Positions 41,731-51,711 of a stretch of 64,000 bases of DNA are shown here, piece after piece. A model generated the notes under the pieces. The model was not told where the DNA came from and did not search any database. It saw only the letters and a list, made by a program, of their open reading frames with translations. How positions within the stretch are numbered: position 1 is the stretch's first letter; the number at the start of each line of letters is the position of its first letter. The position numbers were made by a program, and so were the translations under genes. The DNA is taken from assembly GCF_039538005.1 (NCBI RefSeq), contig NZ_BAABBO010000019.1:67380-131379 (forward strand), written 5' to 3'. The DNA comes from Allohahella marinimesophila (GTDB lineage: Bacteria; Pseudomonadota; Gammaproteobacteria; Pseudomonadales; Oleiphilaceae).

Positions 41731-43512
41731 ATGCATCATCAATCCGCGATACCCGCTTTTTTCCTGCTTGTGTTGCTCAGTGGACCGGCTGCAGCAATCG
41801 ACCTGCCATTTTTCGGCGACAAGCATCCCGAGTTCAAGCTCAAGAGCGAAAGCCAACAGGATCTGGCAGACACCATTGCCGAAGATCTGGAGACCTATCG
41901 TGGGCAGAACCCTGCTTACGAGTTCTACGAAACGCCTCAGCAATACATGGACGCCGAGCGCGAATTCATACTCAAGTATCTCCGCTCCCAGGGCTACTAC
42001 GAGGGGAGTGTCGAGCCAGAACTCCAGAACCCGAACAGCGACGATCGCCGTCTGCTCTATACCATCGAGCCAGGCCCCCTGTATCGCATTCGTAAGCTGG
42101 AGCTGACGTCCCCCGAGAGTATCAAAGTGCCTAGCCTCTCGGATCTCAGGCTCAAGAAGGGCGACGGTCTGGTGGCCGATCGCATCCTCAATGCGAAGAA
42201 TGAGATTGAAGCCTTCGTGTCGAGCCAGAACTGCCTTTATGAAGTCAACGTTGACTATGAAGCCAGTATCTATCCGCCAGACCAGCTGGCGTTCATCACC
42301 TTCCGCGTCAAGGATAGCCCCCAGGTCAAGGTGGGCACGGTGGACATGCAGGGCCTGGAAGAAGTGGACCCAAGCTTTCTACGCGAAGACCTGCCATTGG
42401 TGTCCGGTGAATGTTTCAATCGGTCAAAGCTGAATGAAGCCCGTCTCGAGCTTCTGAGGACCAATCTGATCGCCCGGGTGGATCAGAACCTTACACTGAA
42501 CAGATCAGCCGGCACCGTCGATGTGATGCTCGACCTGCAGGAGCGGAGTCACCGCACGATCAAGGCCGGTGGCGGATATACCAGTGATGAGGGTGTCGGC
42601 GTTTCGCTCGGATGGGAGCACAGGAATTTCTTCGGGGCCGGCCAGCTGCTGCAGACGGAGTTGACCTTGACCGAGGTGACACAGGCGCTGACGTCAAAAC
42701 TGACCCTCCCGAAGTTTTACGCCAGAAACCAGAAGCTGGAAATTTCGGCCAGCGCCAGTCAGCGTGATCTCGAAGCGTTCAGATCCAAGTCGGTAGAAAC
42801 CTCAGCTATCGTCACGCGGCAGATCACTGAAAATCGTGCCGCGAGTGCTGGTCCTCGCTTCAGGCTCAGTGAAATCGATGATGAAGGCGAAACTGAGCAG
42901 TATGTCCTGTTGTCATTTCCGACGAGCCTCAGGCTCGATACCACGAGCCAGATACTCGACCCGCGTGATGGTGCCACGCTCAACCTTGGTGTCGAACCCT
43001 TCATGGACCTCAAGGACACCGACACACGATTCATCAAGTCGAATATTTCGGCCACGACCTACTTTACTGCTGAGAGCTGGTCACTGAAGCCTACGCTGGC
43101 CTTGAAAGCGGGCGTCGGTTCGATCTCGGGTGCCAATATCGATTCCGTGCCAGCGGATGAGCGCTACTATGTGGGCGGTGGCGGATCGGTCAGAGGCTAC
43201 AAGTTTCAGACACTGGGTGAGCTGGATGAAGAGGGTGATCCAGTAGGCGGCCTGTCTTTCATTGAAATGGCGACAGAAGGCCGCTTTCACATCGGCGAAA
43301 ATCTCGGCTTTGTGCTCTTCCTCGACGGTGGTCTGGCCATGCCAGAGTCTGCGCCACGATTTGATCAGAATCTGAAATACGGTGCCGGTTTCGGCCTGCG
43401 TTATTACACCTCCTTCGCGCCCTTCCGGGTGGACTTCGGCTTTCCGCTCAGCCGTCGTGATGGTATCGACGACAGTTTCCAGCTGTATATCAGCATAGGG
43501 GAGGCGTATTGA
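41731..43512 (+). CDS. tamA: Translocation and assembly module outer-membrane protein TamA
   Basis: Omp85-family outer-membrane barrel that works with TamB in envelope lipid transport or autotransporter assembly. The 593-residue precursor has a signal peptide (1-21), POTRA repeats (about 60-260) and a C-terminal 16-strand barrel. The lid-lock motif VRGY is present in GGGGSVRGYKFQTLG, and GPLYRIRKLEL marks a POTRA. The final residue is Tyr, not Phe, at the barrel terminus. TamB starts on the stop codon (TGATG), so the two are coupled. Confidence 0.95.
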   Translation: MHHQSAIPAFFLLVLLSGPAAAIDLPFFGDKHPEFKLKSESQQDLADTIAEDLETYRGQNPAYEFYETPQQYMDAEREFILKYLRSQGYYEGSVEPELQNPNSDDRRLLYTIEPGPLYRIRKLELTSPESIKVPSLSDLRLKKGDGLVADRILNAKNEIEAFVSSQNCLYEVNVDYEASIYPPDQLAFITFRVKDSPQVKVGTVDMQGLEEVDPSFLREDLPLVSGECFNRSKLNEARLELLRTNLIARVDQNLTLNRSAGTVDVMLDLQERSHRTIKAGGGYTSDEGVGVSLGWEHRNFFGAGQLLQTELTLTEVTQALTSKLTLPKFYARNQKLEISASASQRDLEAFRSKSVETSAIVTRQITENRAASAGPRFRLSEIDDEGETEQYVLLSFPTSLRLDTTSQILDPRDGATLNLGVEPFMDLKDTDTRFIKSNISATTYFTAESWSLKPTLALKAGVGSISGANIDSVPADERYYVGGGGSVRGYKFQTLGELDEEGDPVGGLSFIEMATEGRFHIGENLGFVLFLDGGLAMPESAPRFDQNLKYGAGFGLRYYTSFAPFRVDFGFPLSRRDGIDDSFQLYISIGEAY

Positions 43513-46500
43513 TGTCTGCATTGTCACGAACCGGCAGCGTGCTGCTGCGTATCGGCCGATGGGCACTCGGTGGTCTGCTTGCCTTGCTCACCTTCATCAT
43601 CATTCTTCTGCTGGCACTTGTGCTGGCATTATCGCAGCCAGACAGTCGTGTCTGGCTGGCTGAACGTGGCGCAGCCCTCGCCAACGACTTTACCGACTGG
43701 CGAATCGAGCTCGGGAATGTCGAGAGCCCGGGTTTGACTCACTGGTTGATCGGACACCTGACAGTCAGCCGCATTGACACTGCGCCTGCTGATTCCGGCA
43801 GTGAGTCAGCGTCGGATCCGACTGCGGTGTCGACGCAACAGACTGCGACAACTGCAGACGGTGCCAGTGGCACTGCAGTCGAACTCCTGAATGCCAGTAA
43901 CTTTGAATTGAATGTTCTCTGGAGCGAGGCGCTGGACGAGAAATACATCGTCGAAGCCCTGACTGCCGATTCGATCTGGATCAATTCCGATGGCGCGGCC
44001 TGGGGTGCGGCTGAGGCCGAAGAGGAGGTGGTCGACGAAGAGGAAGCGCCCACTGACCTGAAGGCTCAGGTGAATCAGTTGATTGACCAACTCTTCGAAG
44101 TCGACAGCTCAGGGCTGCCCCATGTCATAGTCAACAGTCTCGCGATCGATCGCATCGAGATCACAGATGATGTCTTGCAAGGTGATGCACTCAGCCCTGA
44201 GCAGAAGGCAGAAATCCCCCTGGTCTGGCAAATCGCTGGAGAAGCCAGTCTGCCGGAGGCCCGGGCCGAACTCACCATTCAAGCCGTGGACGCCGACGAG
44301 CAGGACGGCACGACCGATGCTGCCGATGCGCCAGGACTTCCGGGAATCAGTGCGAAACTGGAAGCCATTCCGCAGGAGAGCGGCCCGGCGATGAAACAGC
44401 TGAGCCTGCAGACTTCGCAGATACCACCAGCCCTTTTAAACCAATGGCTTCCGGTCAAACTCACTCGGCAGCCCGAGTTGCAGCTGATGGCTCGAACTGC
44501 CGGCACCGAGTACGAGTCCCAGCGAATCGAGATCGAAACCTTGCAGCTGAAAGTCGAGGATGGTCTGGTCGCGACTTCAGCAACGGTTGGTCGTGAAGCA
44601 CTGGCCTTCGATGCCAGAATAGAAGCACTGCCATTGCTGCTCATTCAGCCTCTCCTCGATGAACAGGCTACAGCCACCTTGCCGTTGGATGAGGTTCGCC
44701 CCGAAGAGGTGAACGCCGCGCTCAAGGGCAGCTTCCCCTGGGACGCGCCGGCCAGTCTGACTGCCGACGGGGCTCTGGCGGCTGACGCCGCGGTCTTTGA
44801 CTCACCACTGAGCCTCTCCAGTGACCTGGGTATTGCTGGCGAAGCCTTGACCTTTGCCGATACGCAGCTGGAGTGGGCGGATATTTCGCTGCGGGCGGCT
44901 GGAAAGGTCGATGCTGGGAAGATGGATGTTCAGCTCAAGTCTCTGGCGGTGCCATTGAACACAGCGCTTGCCTTGGCCGATGCGCTGTCGCTGGACATCC
45001 CCCAGGTGAACGCCCTGATTGCAGAGCCACAGGTCCTGCAGTGTGCGGCAGCGACGAAGGCCTCGGAAGGGATTGACAGCGCCATAGCCGGTTCAATTAC
45101 AGCGCGCCGAGCACGACTAGGTGATCTCGGCCGCCTCACCGTAGAGCAGCTCACCGCTGCTGGACCTTTTGCGACACCTGTCGTGGCTGGTGAGCTCAAG
45201 CTCAGCCTCTGTCCTGAAGGTCGGCCTGCGGATTTGTTCGCAAGCTTCAAAGCCGATCTTGGCGAACGCCAGCGAATTGACATTGCCAGCAGTCAGCTGA
45301 CCTATCAGGGCTCGACTTCGGCTGTATCCGGGTGGGTCGCCATGGGCGAGGGCACAATGAAGCTCGATGCCAGTGTCAACGATTTCGAGCTCGACATCGT
45401 CAAGCCCTTCCTGCCGCAAGCCACCGTTGATCAACTCGCCAATCTGAGTGCACGAATCAATCTCGATGCCCAGGCCGAGGGCGAGTTGACCGACCCTGCC
45501 TTTGATATAGACCTGGACGTCAAGGGCCTCTACGACACCCTGAGGTACAGCGTCGCGCTCGATGCCCAACGTCGAGAAGATCTCGTGACAATTTCAGAGC
45601 TGACGCTGGAAGCAAGGCCCGGTCCTGGTGCCGAGGCCAGACTTGAAGATGATGAGGAAGACGCTGATGAGTCCGCCGAAGAGCCTGGAATTCTACCCGC
45701 GTTGCCGCCCAATGCAGTCATAGCGCTTCAGGGTAGCCTTCAGGCTGACCTGCAGGCGCTTCGGGACAGTGGGCAGATAGAAGGGCTCCGAACAGATCTT
45801 GAGCTCGATGTGACTGATGTCGATCTGCGGCTCCTGAGCCTGGCCGGGCTCGAGCTGCCGCCGGAAGCGACTGGCATGCTCGATGGAAGACTCACATTAG
45901 CGCTTCAACCAGAGCAGCTACAAACCAGCGGTCGCTTCACCTTCGTTCAGCCGGCATCTTATCTTGACGCATTGCTCAAAGAACGCCGGAAGTTGCGTAC
46001 GAATCGTGAGGCCGATCTAAGCCTCTCGGGACCCGCGCAGGCGCAAATTGAAGCAGACTGGGCAACGACCGATGAACAGCTCAGGCTGGATGTCGATTTT
46101 GTGTCGGAAGCGCTACGAAAGCTTCAGATGGCCGACGCGAGAACAGACGTACAGAAGCCACTGGAGCTGTCGGTGGCGGCCAACCTCACACCATATCGTG
46201 AGCGTCTGTACGGAATGCTGTCTTCTGCCAGTGATTCGACCTCGACTTCAGCCTGGCCGCTGGACCTGCAGGTGAAGGGCACGAGTCAGCTTGGTTTCGT
46301 CAATGTGTTCCTCAACGACCCGCTGCAGACCATTCGCGGCGATCTGCAACTGGATCTCGATGTACAGGGCGACACCGAGAGCCCTCAGGGCAAGGGTTTT
46401 CTGGCTTTGCAGAACGGCTTTTATGAACAGAAAACCTTCGGTACCGAGCTCAGCAATATCGACTTGCGGCTGGCCCTCGATGGCAGCCGTATCGCCATTG

Positions 46501-47588
46501 AAAAAGGTGATATTCAGGTCGCTGAAGATGGTCGAATCGGGCTCGACGGCGAGGCCGACTGGCAGGCACGAACGGTTGACATCAGGGTCAATCTGAAAGA
46601 TGCCAATCTTTTACGCCAACCCGGTCTGAGTGCAACGATTAGTGGCGATTTGTCTGCCGAGGGTGATGCCGAGAAGCTTGCCGTCACCGGCAGGCTGGAA
46701 GCTCGGCCAATGAAAATTCTGCTCGATAACGCCCTCAAGTCCTCCATACCTACGATCGACGTTACAGTGGTCGACAATAGCTCGCCAGACCGACAGGCAG
46801 GCCAGCAACCCTCTGGCGGGCTAGCCGGCGCTGAGACGACGCCGGGTGAGGACGCTGCGGAGAGCGCGATGCCGACGATTCCGCTGGATATCATCATTAA
46901 TGCGCCGCAGCAGGTTTTCCTGAAAGGTCGTGGTCTCGACGCCGAGTTACAGGGAAAGATCAGGGTCGTCGGCACAGCCAGTAATCCAATCTACTCCGGC
47001 GAGCTTGGCATCAAACGCGGGCATATGGATCTTTTCAACAAGCGTTTCGAACTTGTACGGGGGCAGGTGTCCTTTGCCAACGATGCTGTCGCTCTGGTGA
47101 TCACCGGTGAATATGCCGACGATACCTACACTTATCAGGCCCAGGTGTCTGGTACTACCGCAGATCTCAAGATCGAATTGAGTTCAGTACCTACGCTGCC
47201 TCAGGATGAAATCATTTCGCGCATCCTGTTCGGCAAGTCGATTCAGAGCATCACGCCCATACAGGCTGTGCAGCTGGCGGCAGCGGTCAGATCGTTGCAG
47301 GGCGGTGGCGGTGGCTTCGACCCGCTTGGCAGTGCACAGCAATTGCTCGGTGTCGACTCCCTCACCGTGGGTACACAGGAAACAGATGAGGGCAAGGGCG
47401 TAAATGTCGGCGTGGGCAAGTACATCAGTGATAAAGTGTACCTTGAACTGGAGCGCACACCAGAGGTCAACCAACCCTGGAAAGGTAGCGTCGAAATTGA
47501 ACTCAGGCCAAACATCAGCCTTGAAACCTCTACTGGTGGACAGAGTGGTTTCGGCGGCGTCGAGCTGAAATGGAAAAAGGATTATTGA
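43512..47588 (+). CDS. tamB: Translocation and assembly module inner-membrane protein TamB
   Basis: Very long (1358 residues) AsmA-like periplasm-spanning protein, with one N-terminal membrane helix (about 13-38) and a beta-helical repeat body; the C-terminal DUF490/TamB domain (about 950-1355) includes the family end GGVELKWKKDY. Such proteins form a hydrophobic groove that moves phospholipids between membranes. Acidic low-complexity stretches occur near 60-120 and 160-180 (EAEEEVVDEEEAPTD). I use ATG at 43512 over the upstream TTG at 43509. The 3' end overlaps the methyltransferase gene by 19 bases. Confidence 0.95.
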   Translation: MSALSRTGSVLLRIGRWALGGLLALLTFIIILLLALVLALSQPDSRVWLAERGAALANDFTDWRIELGNVESPGLTHWLIGHLTVSRIDTAPADSGSESASDPTAVSTQQTATTADGASGTAVELLNASNFELNVLWSEALDEKYIVEALTADSIWINSDGAAWGAAEAEEEVVDEEEAPTDLKAQVNQLIDQLFEVDSSGLPHVIVNSLAIDRIEITDDVLQGDALSPEQKAEIPLVWQIAGEASLPEARAELTIQAVDADEQDGTTDAADAPGLPGISAKLEAIPQESGPAMKQLSLQTSQIPPALLNQWLPVKLTRQPELQLMARTAGTEYESQRIEIETLQLKVEDGLVATSATVGREALAFDARIEALPLLLIQPLLDEQATATLPLDEVRPEEVNAALKGSFPWDAPASLTADGALAADAAVFDSPLSLSSDLGIAGEALTFADTQLEWADISLRAAGKVDAGKMDVQLKSLAVPLNTALALADALSLDIPQVNALIAEPQVLQCAAATKASEGIDSAIAGSITARRARLGDLGRLTVEQLTAAGPFATPVVAGELKLSLCPEGRPADLFASFKADLGERQRIDIASSQLTYQGSTSAVSGWVAMGEGTMKLDASVNDFELDIVKPFLPQATVDQLANLSARINLDAQAEGELTDPAFDIDLDVKGLYDTLRYSVALDAQRREDLVTISELTLEARPGPGAEARLEDDEEDADESAEEPGILPALPPNAVIALQGSLQADLQALRDSGQIEGLRTDLELDVTDVDLRLLSLAGLELPPEATGMLDGRLTLALQPEQLQTSGRFTFVQPASYLDALLKERRKLRTNREADLSLSGPAQAQIEADWATTDEQLRLDVDFVSEALRKLQMADARTDVQKPLELSVAANLTPYRERLYGMLSSASDSTSTSAWPLDLQVKGTSQLGFVNVFLNDPLQTIRGDLQLDLDVQGDTESPQGKGFLALQNGFYEQKTFGTELSNIDLRLALDGSRIAIEKGDIQVAEDGRIGLDGEADWQARTVDIRVNLKDANLLRQPGLSATISGDLSAEGDAEKLAVTGRLEARPMKILLDNALKSSIPTIDVTVVDNSSPDRQAGQQPSGGLAGAETTPGEDAAESAMPTIPLDIIINAPQQVFLKGRGLDAELQGKIRVVGTASNPIYSGELGIKRGHMDLFNKRFELVRGQVSFANDAVALVITGEYADDTYTYQAQVSGTTADLKIELSSVPTLPQDEIISRILFGKSIQSITPIQAVQLAAAVRSLQGGGGGFDPLGSAQQLLGVDSLTVGTQETDEGKGVNVGVGKYISDKVYLELERTPEVNQPWKGSVEIELRPNISLETSTGGQSGFGGVELKWKKDY

Positions 47589-48793
47589 ACTTGCAGGTTC
47601 GTTTCATAGGATCACAGGGTATATCTGTCAGCGCCAGCGACGAGCTCTCGCCGCCTTCTGCAGCCATTCACAAGCGGGCGGATCTTCTGCGGCCCGACTG
47701 CGTGTTGATATGGCCGCCGGCGGATGCCCTCCCGGCCGCACTTGAAGCAGAACATCGGCTAGCCATCGTTGAGACAGCTGCTGCTGCCGACCGCTATCTG
47801 TCGTGTTGGCCACAAGAGGCTACCAGGGTCACATCGGCAGTCACCGGGCTCGGTCAGATCAGCTTTGATGACCTGCCGGCGGATCCTCAGCTGTTGGTGT
47901 TCATGCCCAAGGCCAAGCAGGCACTCTACCGCATGTTCAAGATGCTGATCGAGGCCTCCGCCTCATCGCATGAGGTGCTCATCGTTGGCGAGAAGCGCAG
48001 TGGGGTCGATGGTATTGGCAAGTCGCTGGTGAAAGCCGGCGTCGAGGCTGGCAAGGTCGACTCACTGCGTCACTGTCAGATCTGGCGGGTTTCCGTACAA
48101 CGCGGTGACGAAGCGCTTGTGCACTGGCTTGATGCTGCGCTGGCCAGGGATCAGGCTCGCTTTGAATTCACCAACCCCCTTACCCTGAAATCGCTCTCAT
48201 TGAACTCTGGTGCCGGAGTGTTCAGCTTTGGACAGCTCGACGAAGGTACCCAGCTGCTATTGCGTTCCTTGTGTGAGTGGCTGAATGACTGCCCGAGTGA
48301 TCAGAGAGCCTCGATAAATGACAGAAAGCGCTCAGGCGTGCTGGCAGGGCGAGTTCTTGATTTTGGCTGCGGCAACGGCGTTATTTCAGCGGCGCTGGCG
48401 CAGTTCGATCAGAGTCTTGAGATTATCGCGCTCGACACCAGTGCCTATGCCTGCGAATCGACGGCAGAGAATCTGGCCAAGCTGGCGCCCGACGCGCAGG
48501 TCATCATGGCCGATGGGGTCAAGCCGCTGATCGAGGCCGGAGACAACAGCGGCTTCGACTGGATCATCAGCAATCCGCCTTTCCACGAAGGCCTCAGGAA
48601 AACGCTCGAGCCCACCCTGGTCTTTTTCGAGTCCTTGTCGGCTCTGCTCAGACCCGGGGGCAGAGTACTGCTGGTGGCCAACAGCTTTCTGCCGTATCAA
48701 CAGTTTTTACAGAAGCACAAGTTCGAGGTAACGGTGCTTCAGGAGGACACGAGGTTCACGGTGATGATGGTGAAGCGGGTGCTGAAGCGTTGA
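47570..48793 (+). CDS. RsmC/RlmG-type rRNA guanine-N2 methyltransferase
   Basis: A 407-residue SAM-dependent methyltransferase with two halves, an inactive N-terminal methyltransferase-like domain and an active C-terminal one, as in RsmC (16S G1207) and RlmG (23S G1835). Motif I is VLDFGCGNGVISAAL, and the catalytic NPPF motif appears as IISNPPFHEGLRKTL. The segment GVFSFGQLDEGTQLLL matches the RsmC pattern, so I favour RsmC, though E. coli RsmC is shorter (343). ATG at 47570 is inside tamB. A clear ribosome site is not visible, which fits coupling. The stop is five bases before a convergent gene end. Confidence 0.8.
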   Translation: MEKGLLNLQVRFIGSQGISVSASDELSPPSAAIHKRADLLRPDCVLIWPPADALPAALEAEHRLAIVETAAAADRYLSCWPQEATRVTSAVTGLGQISFDDLPADPQLLVFMPKAKQALYRMFKMLIEASASSHEVLIVGEKRSGVDGIGKSLVKAGVEAGKVDSLRHCQIWRVSVQRGDEALVHWLDAALARDQARFEFTNPLTLKSLSLNSGAGVFSFGQLDEGTQLLLRSLCEWLNDCPSDQRASINDRKRSGVLAGRVLDFGCGNGVISAALAQFDQSLEIIALDTSAYACESTAENLAKLAPDAQVIMADGVKPLIEAGDNSGFDWIISNPPFHEGLRKTLEPTLVFFESLSALLRPGGRVLLVANSFLPYQQFLQKHKFEVTVLQEDTRFTVMMVKRVLKR

Positions 48794-48797
48794 GGCT

Positions 48798-49367
48798 TCA
48801 GGTCACCCGCATCAGGAACCAGGAAAAGCCGATGATCAGCGCAATGGCCAGCCCAGGAACGATCAGTGCCTTCCAGCCCCGCTTTGGTTCTGGTGGAGGA
48901 TTGAGCTTTGCTTCGAGGTAGTTGGTCAACAGCCGCATGTTCCGGTTGTTTGCCTTATAAACGAGGTCAAAGGCGTCACCGACAATTGGCACCGCGCCAC
49001 CGGCCACTTCGATGAGCAGATTGCGCAGCATCTTGCGTATGATTTCGCCCGAGGCGCCAATCTGTATGGCTCTGGCGACCAGATAAAGCGATAGTCCTGC
49101 GCCGGCAATATCGCCGACCACCGGCACCACGCCGATGATTGAGTCCCAACCGAAGCGGAGGCCGATGCCCGGCACGCGGAATTGGCTATCCAGGGTGTCT
49201 GCCACCCGGTTCAGGTGGTTGAGTAATTCGCGCTGGGCCGCTTCGTCGTTGCGAAAGCGGGCATTGATCCGGCTCTGATTGAGTATGCGGGTGACCACAC
49301 CAGGATTCGCGTTTGGGCTGTCGTCCCTGGCCTCATAGACCCCCTGGGCATGTTCGTCTGACTTCAT
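48798..49367 (-). CDS. DUF4112 membrane protein
   Basis: A 189-residue protein of the DUF4112 family. The core LDSQFRVPGIGLRFGWDSII then GVVPVVGDIAGAG and the later VAGGAVPIVGDAFDLVYKAN show the duplicated VPVVGD loops. Hydrophobic segments lie near 85-105, 115-135 and 168-186, so it is probably an inner-membrane protein. The function is unknown. AAGGA sits six bases before the ATG. It is divergent from tag with only 28 bases between start codons, and convergent with the rsmC-like gene, whose stop lies five bases away. Confidence 0.82.
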   Translation of the reverse strand: MKSDEHAQGVYEARDDSPNANPGVVTRILNQSRINARFRNDEAAQRELLNHLNRVADTLDSQFRVPGIGLRFGWDSIIGVVPVVGDIAGAGLSLYLVARAIQIGASGEIIRKMLRNLLIEVAGGAVPIVGDAFDLVYKANNRNMRLLTNYLEAKLNPPPEPKRGWKALIVPGLAIALIIGFSWFLMRVT

Positions 49368-49383
49368 GAATTTTCCTTTTTAA

Positions 49384-49389
49384 TATAAT
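49384..49389 (+). promoter_or_regulatory. Perfect -10 hexamer six bases before the tag start codon
   Basis: TATAAT at 49384-49389 is an exact sigma-70 -10 element. Transcription from it would begin about at the tag ATG (49396), giving a leaderless or almost leaderless message; no ribosome site is visible upstream. The -35 region would lie inside the divergent DUF4112 start region (49358-49366), with no good consensus match. Confidence 0.45.
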
Positions 49390-49395
49390 TGGCTG

Positions 49396-50043
49396 ATGCC
49401 TATGACTACTGAAGCTTACGCCAGGACCCACCTGACGACCACCGGCACTAAGAAGCCCCTGCGCTGCAGCTGGTGCGGCAACGATCCGCTCTATCAGGCC
49501 TATCACGATTTTCAGTGGGGGCGACCCGAAGCTTCGAGCCAACGCCTCTTCGCCAAACTCTGCCTGGACGGACAACAGGCGGGCCTGTCCTGGATTACCA
49601 TCCTGCGAAAGCAAGCAGGCTATGAAGCAGCCTTTCATCATTTCGACCCGGTACGCGTGGCGTCCATGAATGATGCCGACGTCGAGGTGCTCATGCACAA
49701 CACCGATATTGTCAGAAACCGACTCAAGATCAGGTCGATCATCACCAACGCCCGCGCCTTCCTGCAACTCGAGGAGACACAGGGGCCCTTTAACCAGTTT
49801 CTCTGGCGCTATGTCGACGGCCGTCCGCTACAGAATCACTGGCATGCCATGGCTGATGTTCCTGCCAAGACTGAATTGTCTGATCGGCTTGCCAAGGACC
49901 TGAAAAAACTGGGCTTCTCTTTCGTTGGCTCCACCATTGTGTACGCATTCATGCAGGCAACGGGCCTCGTCAATGATCATCTGGTGGACTGTATTGCCCG
50001 TGATGACTGCGTCGCCGAGGGCCTTGACTTCAAGCTGGAGTAA
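49396..50043 (+). CDS. tag: DNA-3-methyladenine glycosylase I
   Basis: Removes 3-methyladenine from alkylated DNA. The 215-residue protein has the zinc-snap ligands at RCSWCGNDPLYQAYHDFQWG and the C-terminal GLVNDHLVDCIARDDC, plus GLSWITILRKQAGYEAAF forming the base-binding site. The ATG at 49396 has no ribosome site and sits just after a TATAAT; an ATG at 49402 is the alternative. The next gene starts 90 bases on. The N-terminus is slightly longer than in E. coli Tag (187 residues). Confidence 0.94.
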   Translation: MPMTTEAYARTHLTTTGTKKPLRCSWCGNDPLYQAYHDFQWGRPEASSQRLFAKLCLDGQQAGLSWITILRKQAGYEAAFHHFDPVRVASMNDADVEVLMHNTDIVRNRLKIRSIITNARAFLQLEETQGPFNQFLWRYVDGRPLQNHWHAMADVPAKTELSDRLAKDLKKLGFSFVGSTIVYAFMQATGLVNDHLVDCIARDDCVAEGLDFKLE

Positions 50044-50132
50044 AGCGCTAGCGATATTCCAGCAAAATGCTATTTGGTCTGTCGTACTCAGGCCGTAGTA
50101 TTGGCCTTCTCTCTTGGGCAGATGGATTAAAG

Positions 50133-51608
50133 ATGGGTAGCACAGGCAGGCAGGCAGTCTACGATGCCATCATCGTCGGCGCCGGTTTCGGTGGCATCGG
50201 CATGGCCATCACGCTGCGGCGAAAAGGCATCCGAAGGGTGCTCATTCTCGAGCGCGGGGCTCAGATTGGTGGTTGCTGGGCGGTGAACACCTATCCAGGC
50301 GCTGCCTGCGACGTGCCCTCACATCTGTATTCCTATTCCTTTGCCCCGATGGCTGACTGGTCTCGCAAGTTTGCGCCGCAACCTGAAATCCTGGCCTACA
50401 TCCAGGACTGCGCGAAGCAGTTTGGCGTCGAGGGGCAGGTGCGGCTGAGGCAGAGCGTCACCAGCGCCCGCTTCGATTCACAGCGGGCACGCTGGACCAT
50501 CACCACGGCAGCGGGCGAGGCACTCGAAGCGAAGGTATTCATACCGTCGACTGGCCAACTGAGCGAACCCATGTGGCCAAGGCTTGAAGGCGAACCTTTT
50601 GAAGGCCTCACCATGCATTCAGCCCACTGGGATCATCAGCACGATTTGCAGGGGCGCAGAGTGGCGGTTATTGGCACCGGCGCCAGTGCCATACAGTTCG
50701 TGCCCCGAATAGCCGGGATGGTGGCTGACCTGCATGTCATCCAGCGAAGCGCCCCTTATGTGATCGACAAGCGAGACGGCGATTACAGCCCCCTGCAGCG
50801 CAAGTTGTTTGCCACCGTGCCTGGCCTGTTGAAGGCCCACCGCCTGGCCCTGTTCCTGCAGCATGAAGCCCGCTTCGTCGCTTTCGCCCGGCCGGGAAGC
50901 TTCATGAAGCTGTTCGAGCGCCAGGCAAGGCAGAAGCGTCTGAACGAGCTGAAGGCAAAGCCACTCGCCGTGTCGATGACGCCAGACTACCCTATGGGGT
51001 GCAAGCGGATCCTGATATCGAACGATTATTATGAGGCTTTTAACCGTCCGAACGTTCACCTGCATCACGGCGTCAGCGTTCGCACCTGTGCTGAAGGGCT
51101 CGAAGTGGAGGACGCTTCGGGTAGCCGTCTGCTCGATGTCGATACCTTGATATTTGGTACGGGCTTCGCAGCGACCGACTTCCTCTCGACTATTGACATT
51201 TCTGGCGCTGATGGCATTAGTCTCAAGTCCGCCTGGGCAGAATCGGCAAGCGCTTATCTTGGCATTAGCGTCAGTGGTTTTCCGAACATGTTCATCGTCT
51301 ACGGACCGAATACGAATCTTGGCCACAACAGCATTATCAGCATGCTGGAGGCTCAGTTTGGCTACATCGCCCAGGCAGTGGAGCTCGTGGTAGACGGCAG
51401 GGTAGACCAGCTCGACCTGAAGGCAGACGTGCAATCGTCTTTTGATCGGGACCTGCAAAACAAACTGCAGAAGACCGTGTGGGGCGCTGGATGCGACAGC
51501 TGGTACAAGACAGCGTCGGGCCGTATCAGCACCAACTGGTATGGACTCGTCAGCAGCTACAGGCGGCTGGCCCGGCATTTTGATCTACAGAACTATCACC
51601 AGTCCTGA
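50133..51608 (+). CDS. Baeyer-Villiger-type flavin monooxygenase
   Basis: A 491-residue NADPH- and FAD-dependent monooxygenase. The first Rossmann motif GAGFGG is at 16-21, the BVMO fingerprint F-x-G-x3-H-x3-W is perfect (FEGLTMHSAHW, 156-166), and a second Rossmann motif GTGASA follows at 181-186. GAACDVPSHLYSYSF and FVKRNW-like substrate positions fit the class that converts ketones to esters or lactones. It is followed by an HSL-type esterase, as in mycobacterial mymA-lipR. I use ATG at 50133; an ATG at 50067 would add 22 residues. The substrate is unknown. Confidence 0.85.
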   Translation: MGSTGRQAVYDAIIVGAGFGGIGMAITLRRKGIRRVLILERGAQIGGCWAVNTYPGAACDVPSHLYSYSFAPMADWSRKFAPQPEILAYIQDCAKQFGVEGQVRLRQSVTSARFDSQRARWTITTAAGEALEAKVFIPSTGQLSEPMWPRLEGEPFEGLTMHSAHWDHQHDLQGRRVAVIGTGASAIQFVPRIAGMVADLHVIQRSAPYVIDKRDGDYSPLQRKLFATVPGLLKAHRLALFLQHEARFVAFARPGSFMKLFERQARQKRLNELKAKPLAVSMTPDYPMGCKRILISNDYYEAFNRPNVHLHHGVSVRTCAEGLEVEDASGSRLLDVDTLIFGTGFAATDFLSTIDISGADGISLKSAWAESASAYLGISVSGFPNMFIVYGPNTNLGHNSIISMLEAQFGYIAQAVELVVDGRVDQLDLKADVQSSFDRDLQNKLQKTVWGAGCDSWYKTASGRISTNWYGLVSSYRRLARHFDLQNYHQS

Positions 51609-51711
51609 ACGCCGCTGTATTGCCATCGTTGATCAGAATGATGATAGCCACTTTTCACGCTCCTTCGTTTTGTGGCATCGTGGCGCACTTACTAGGGAGG
51701 ATCGATTCACA

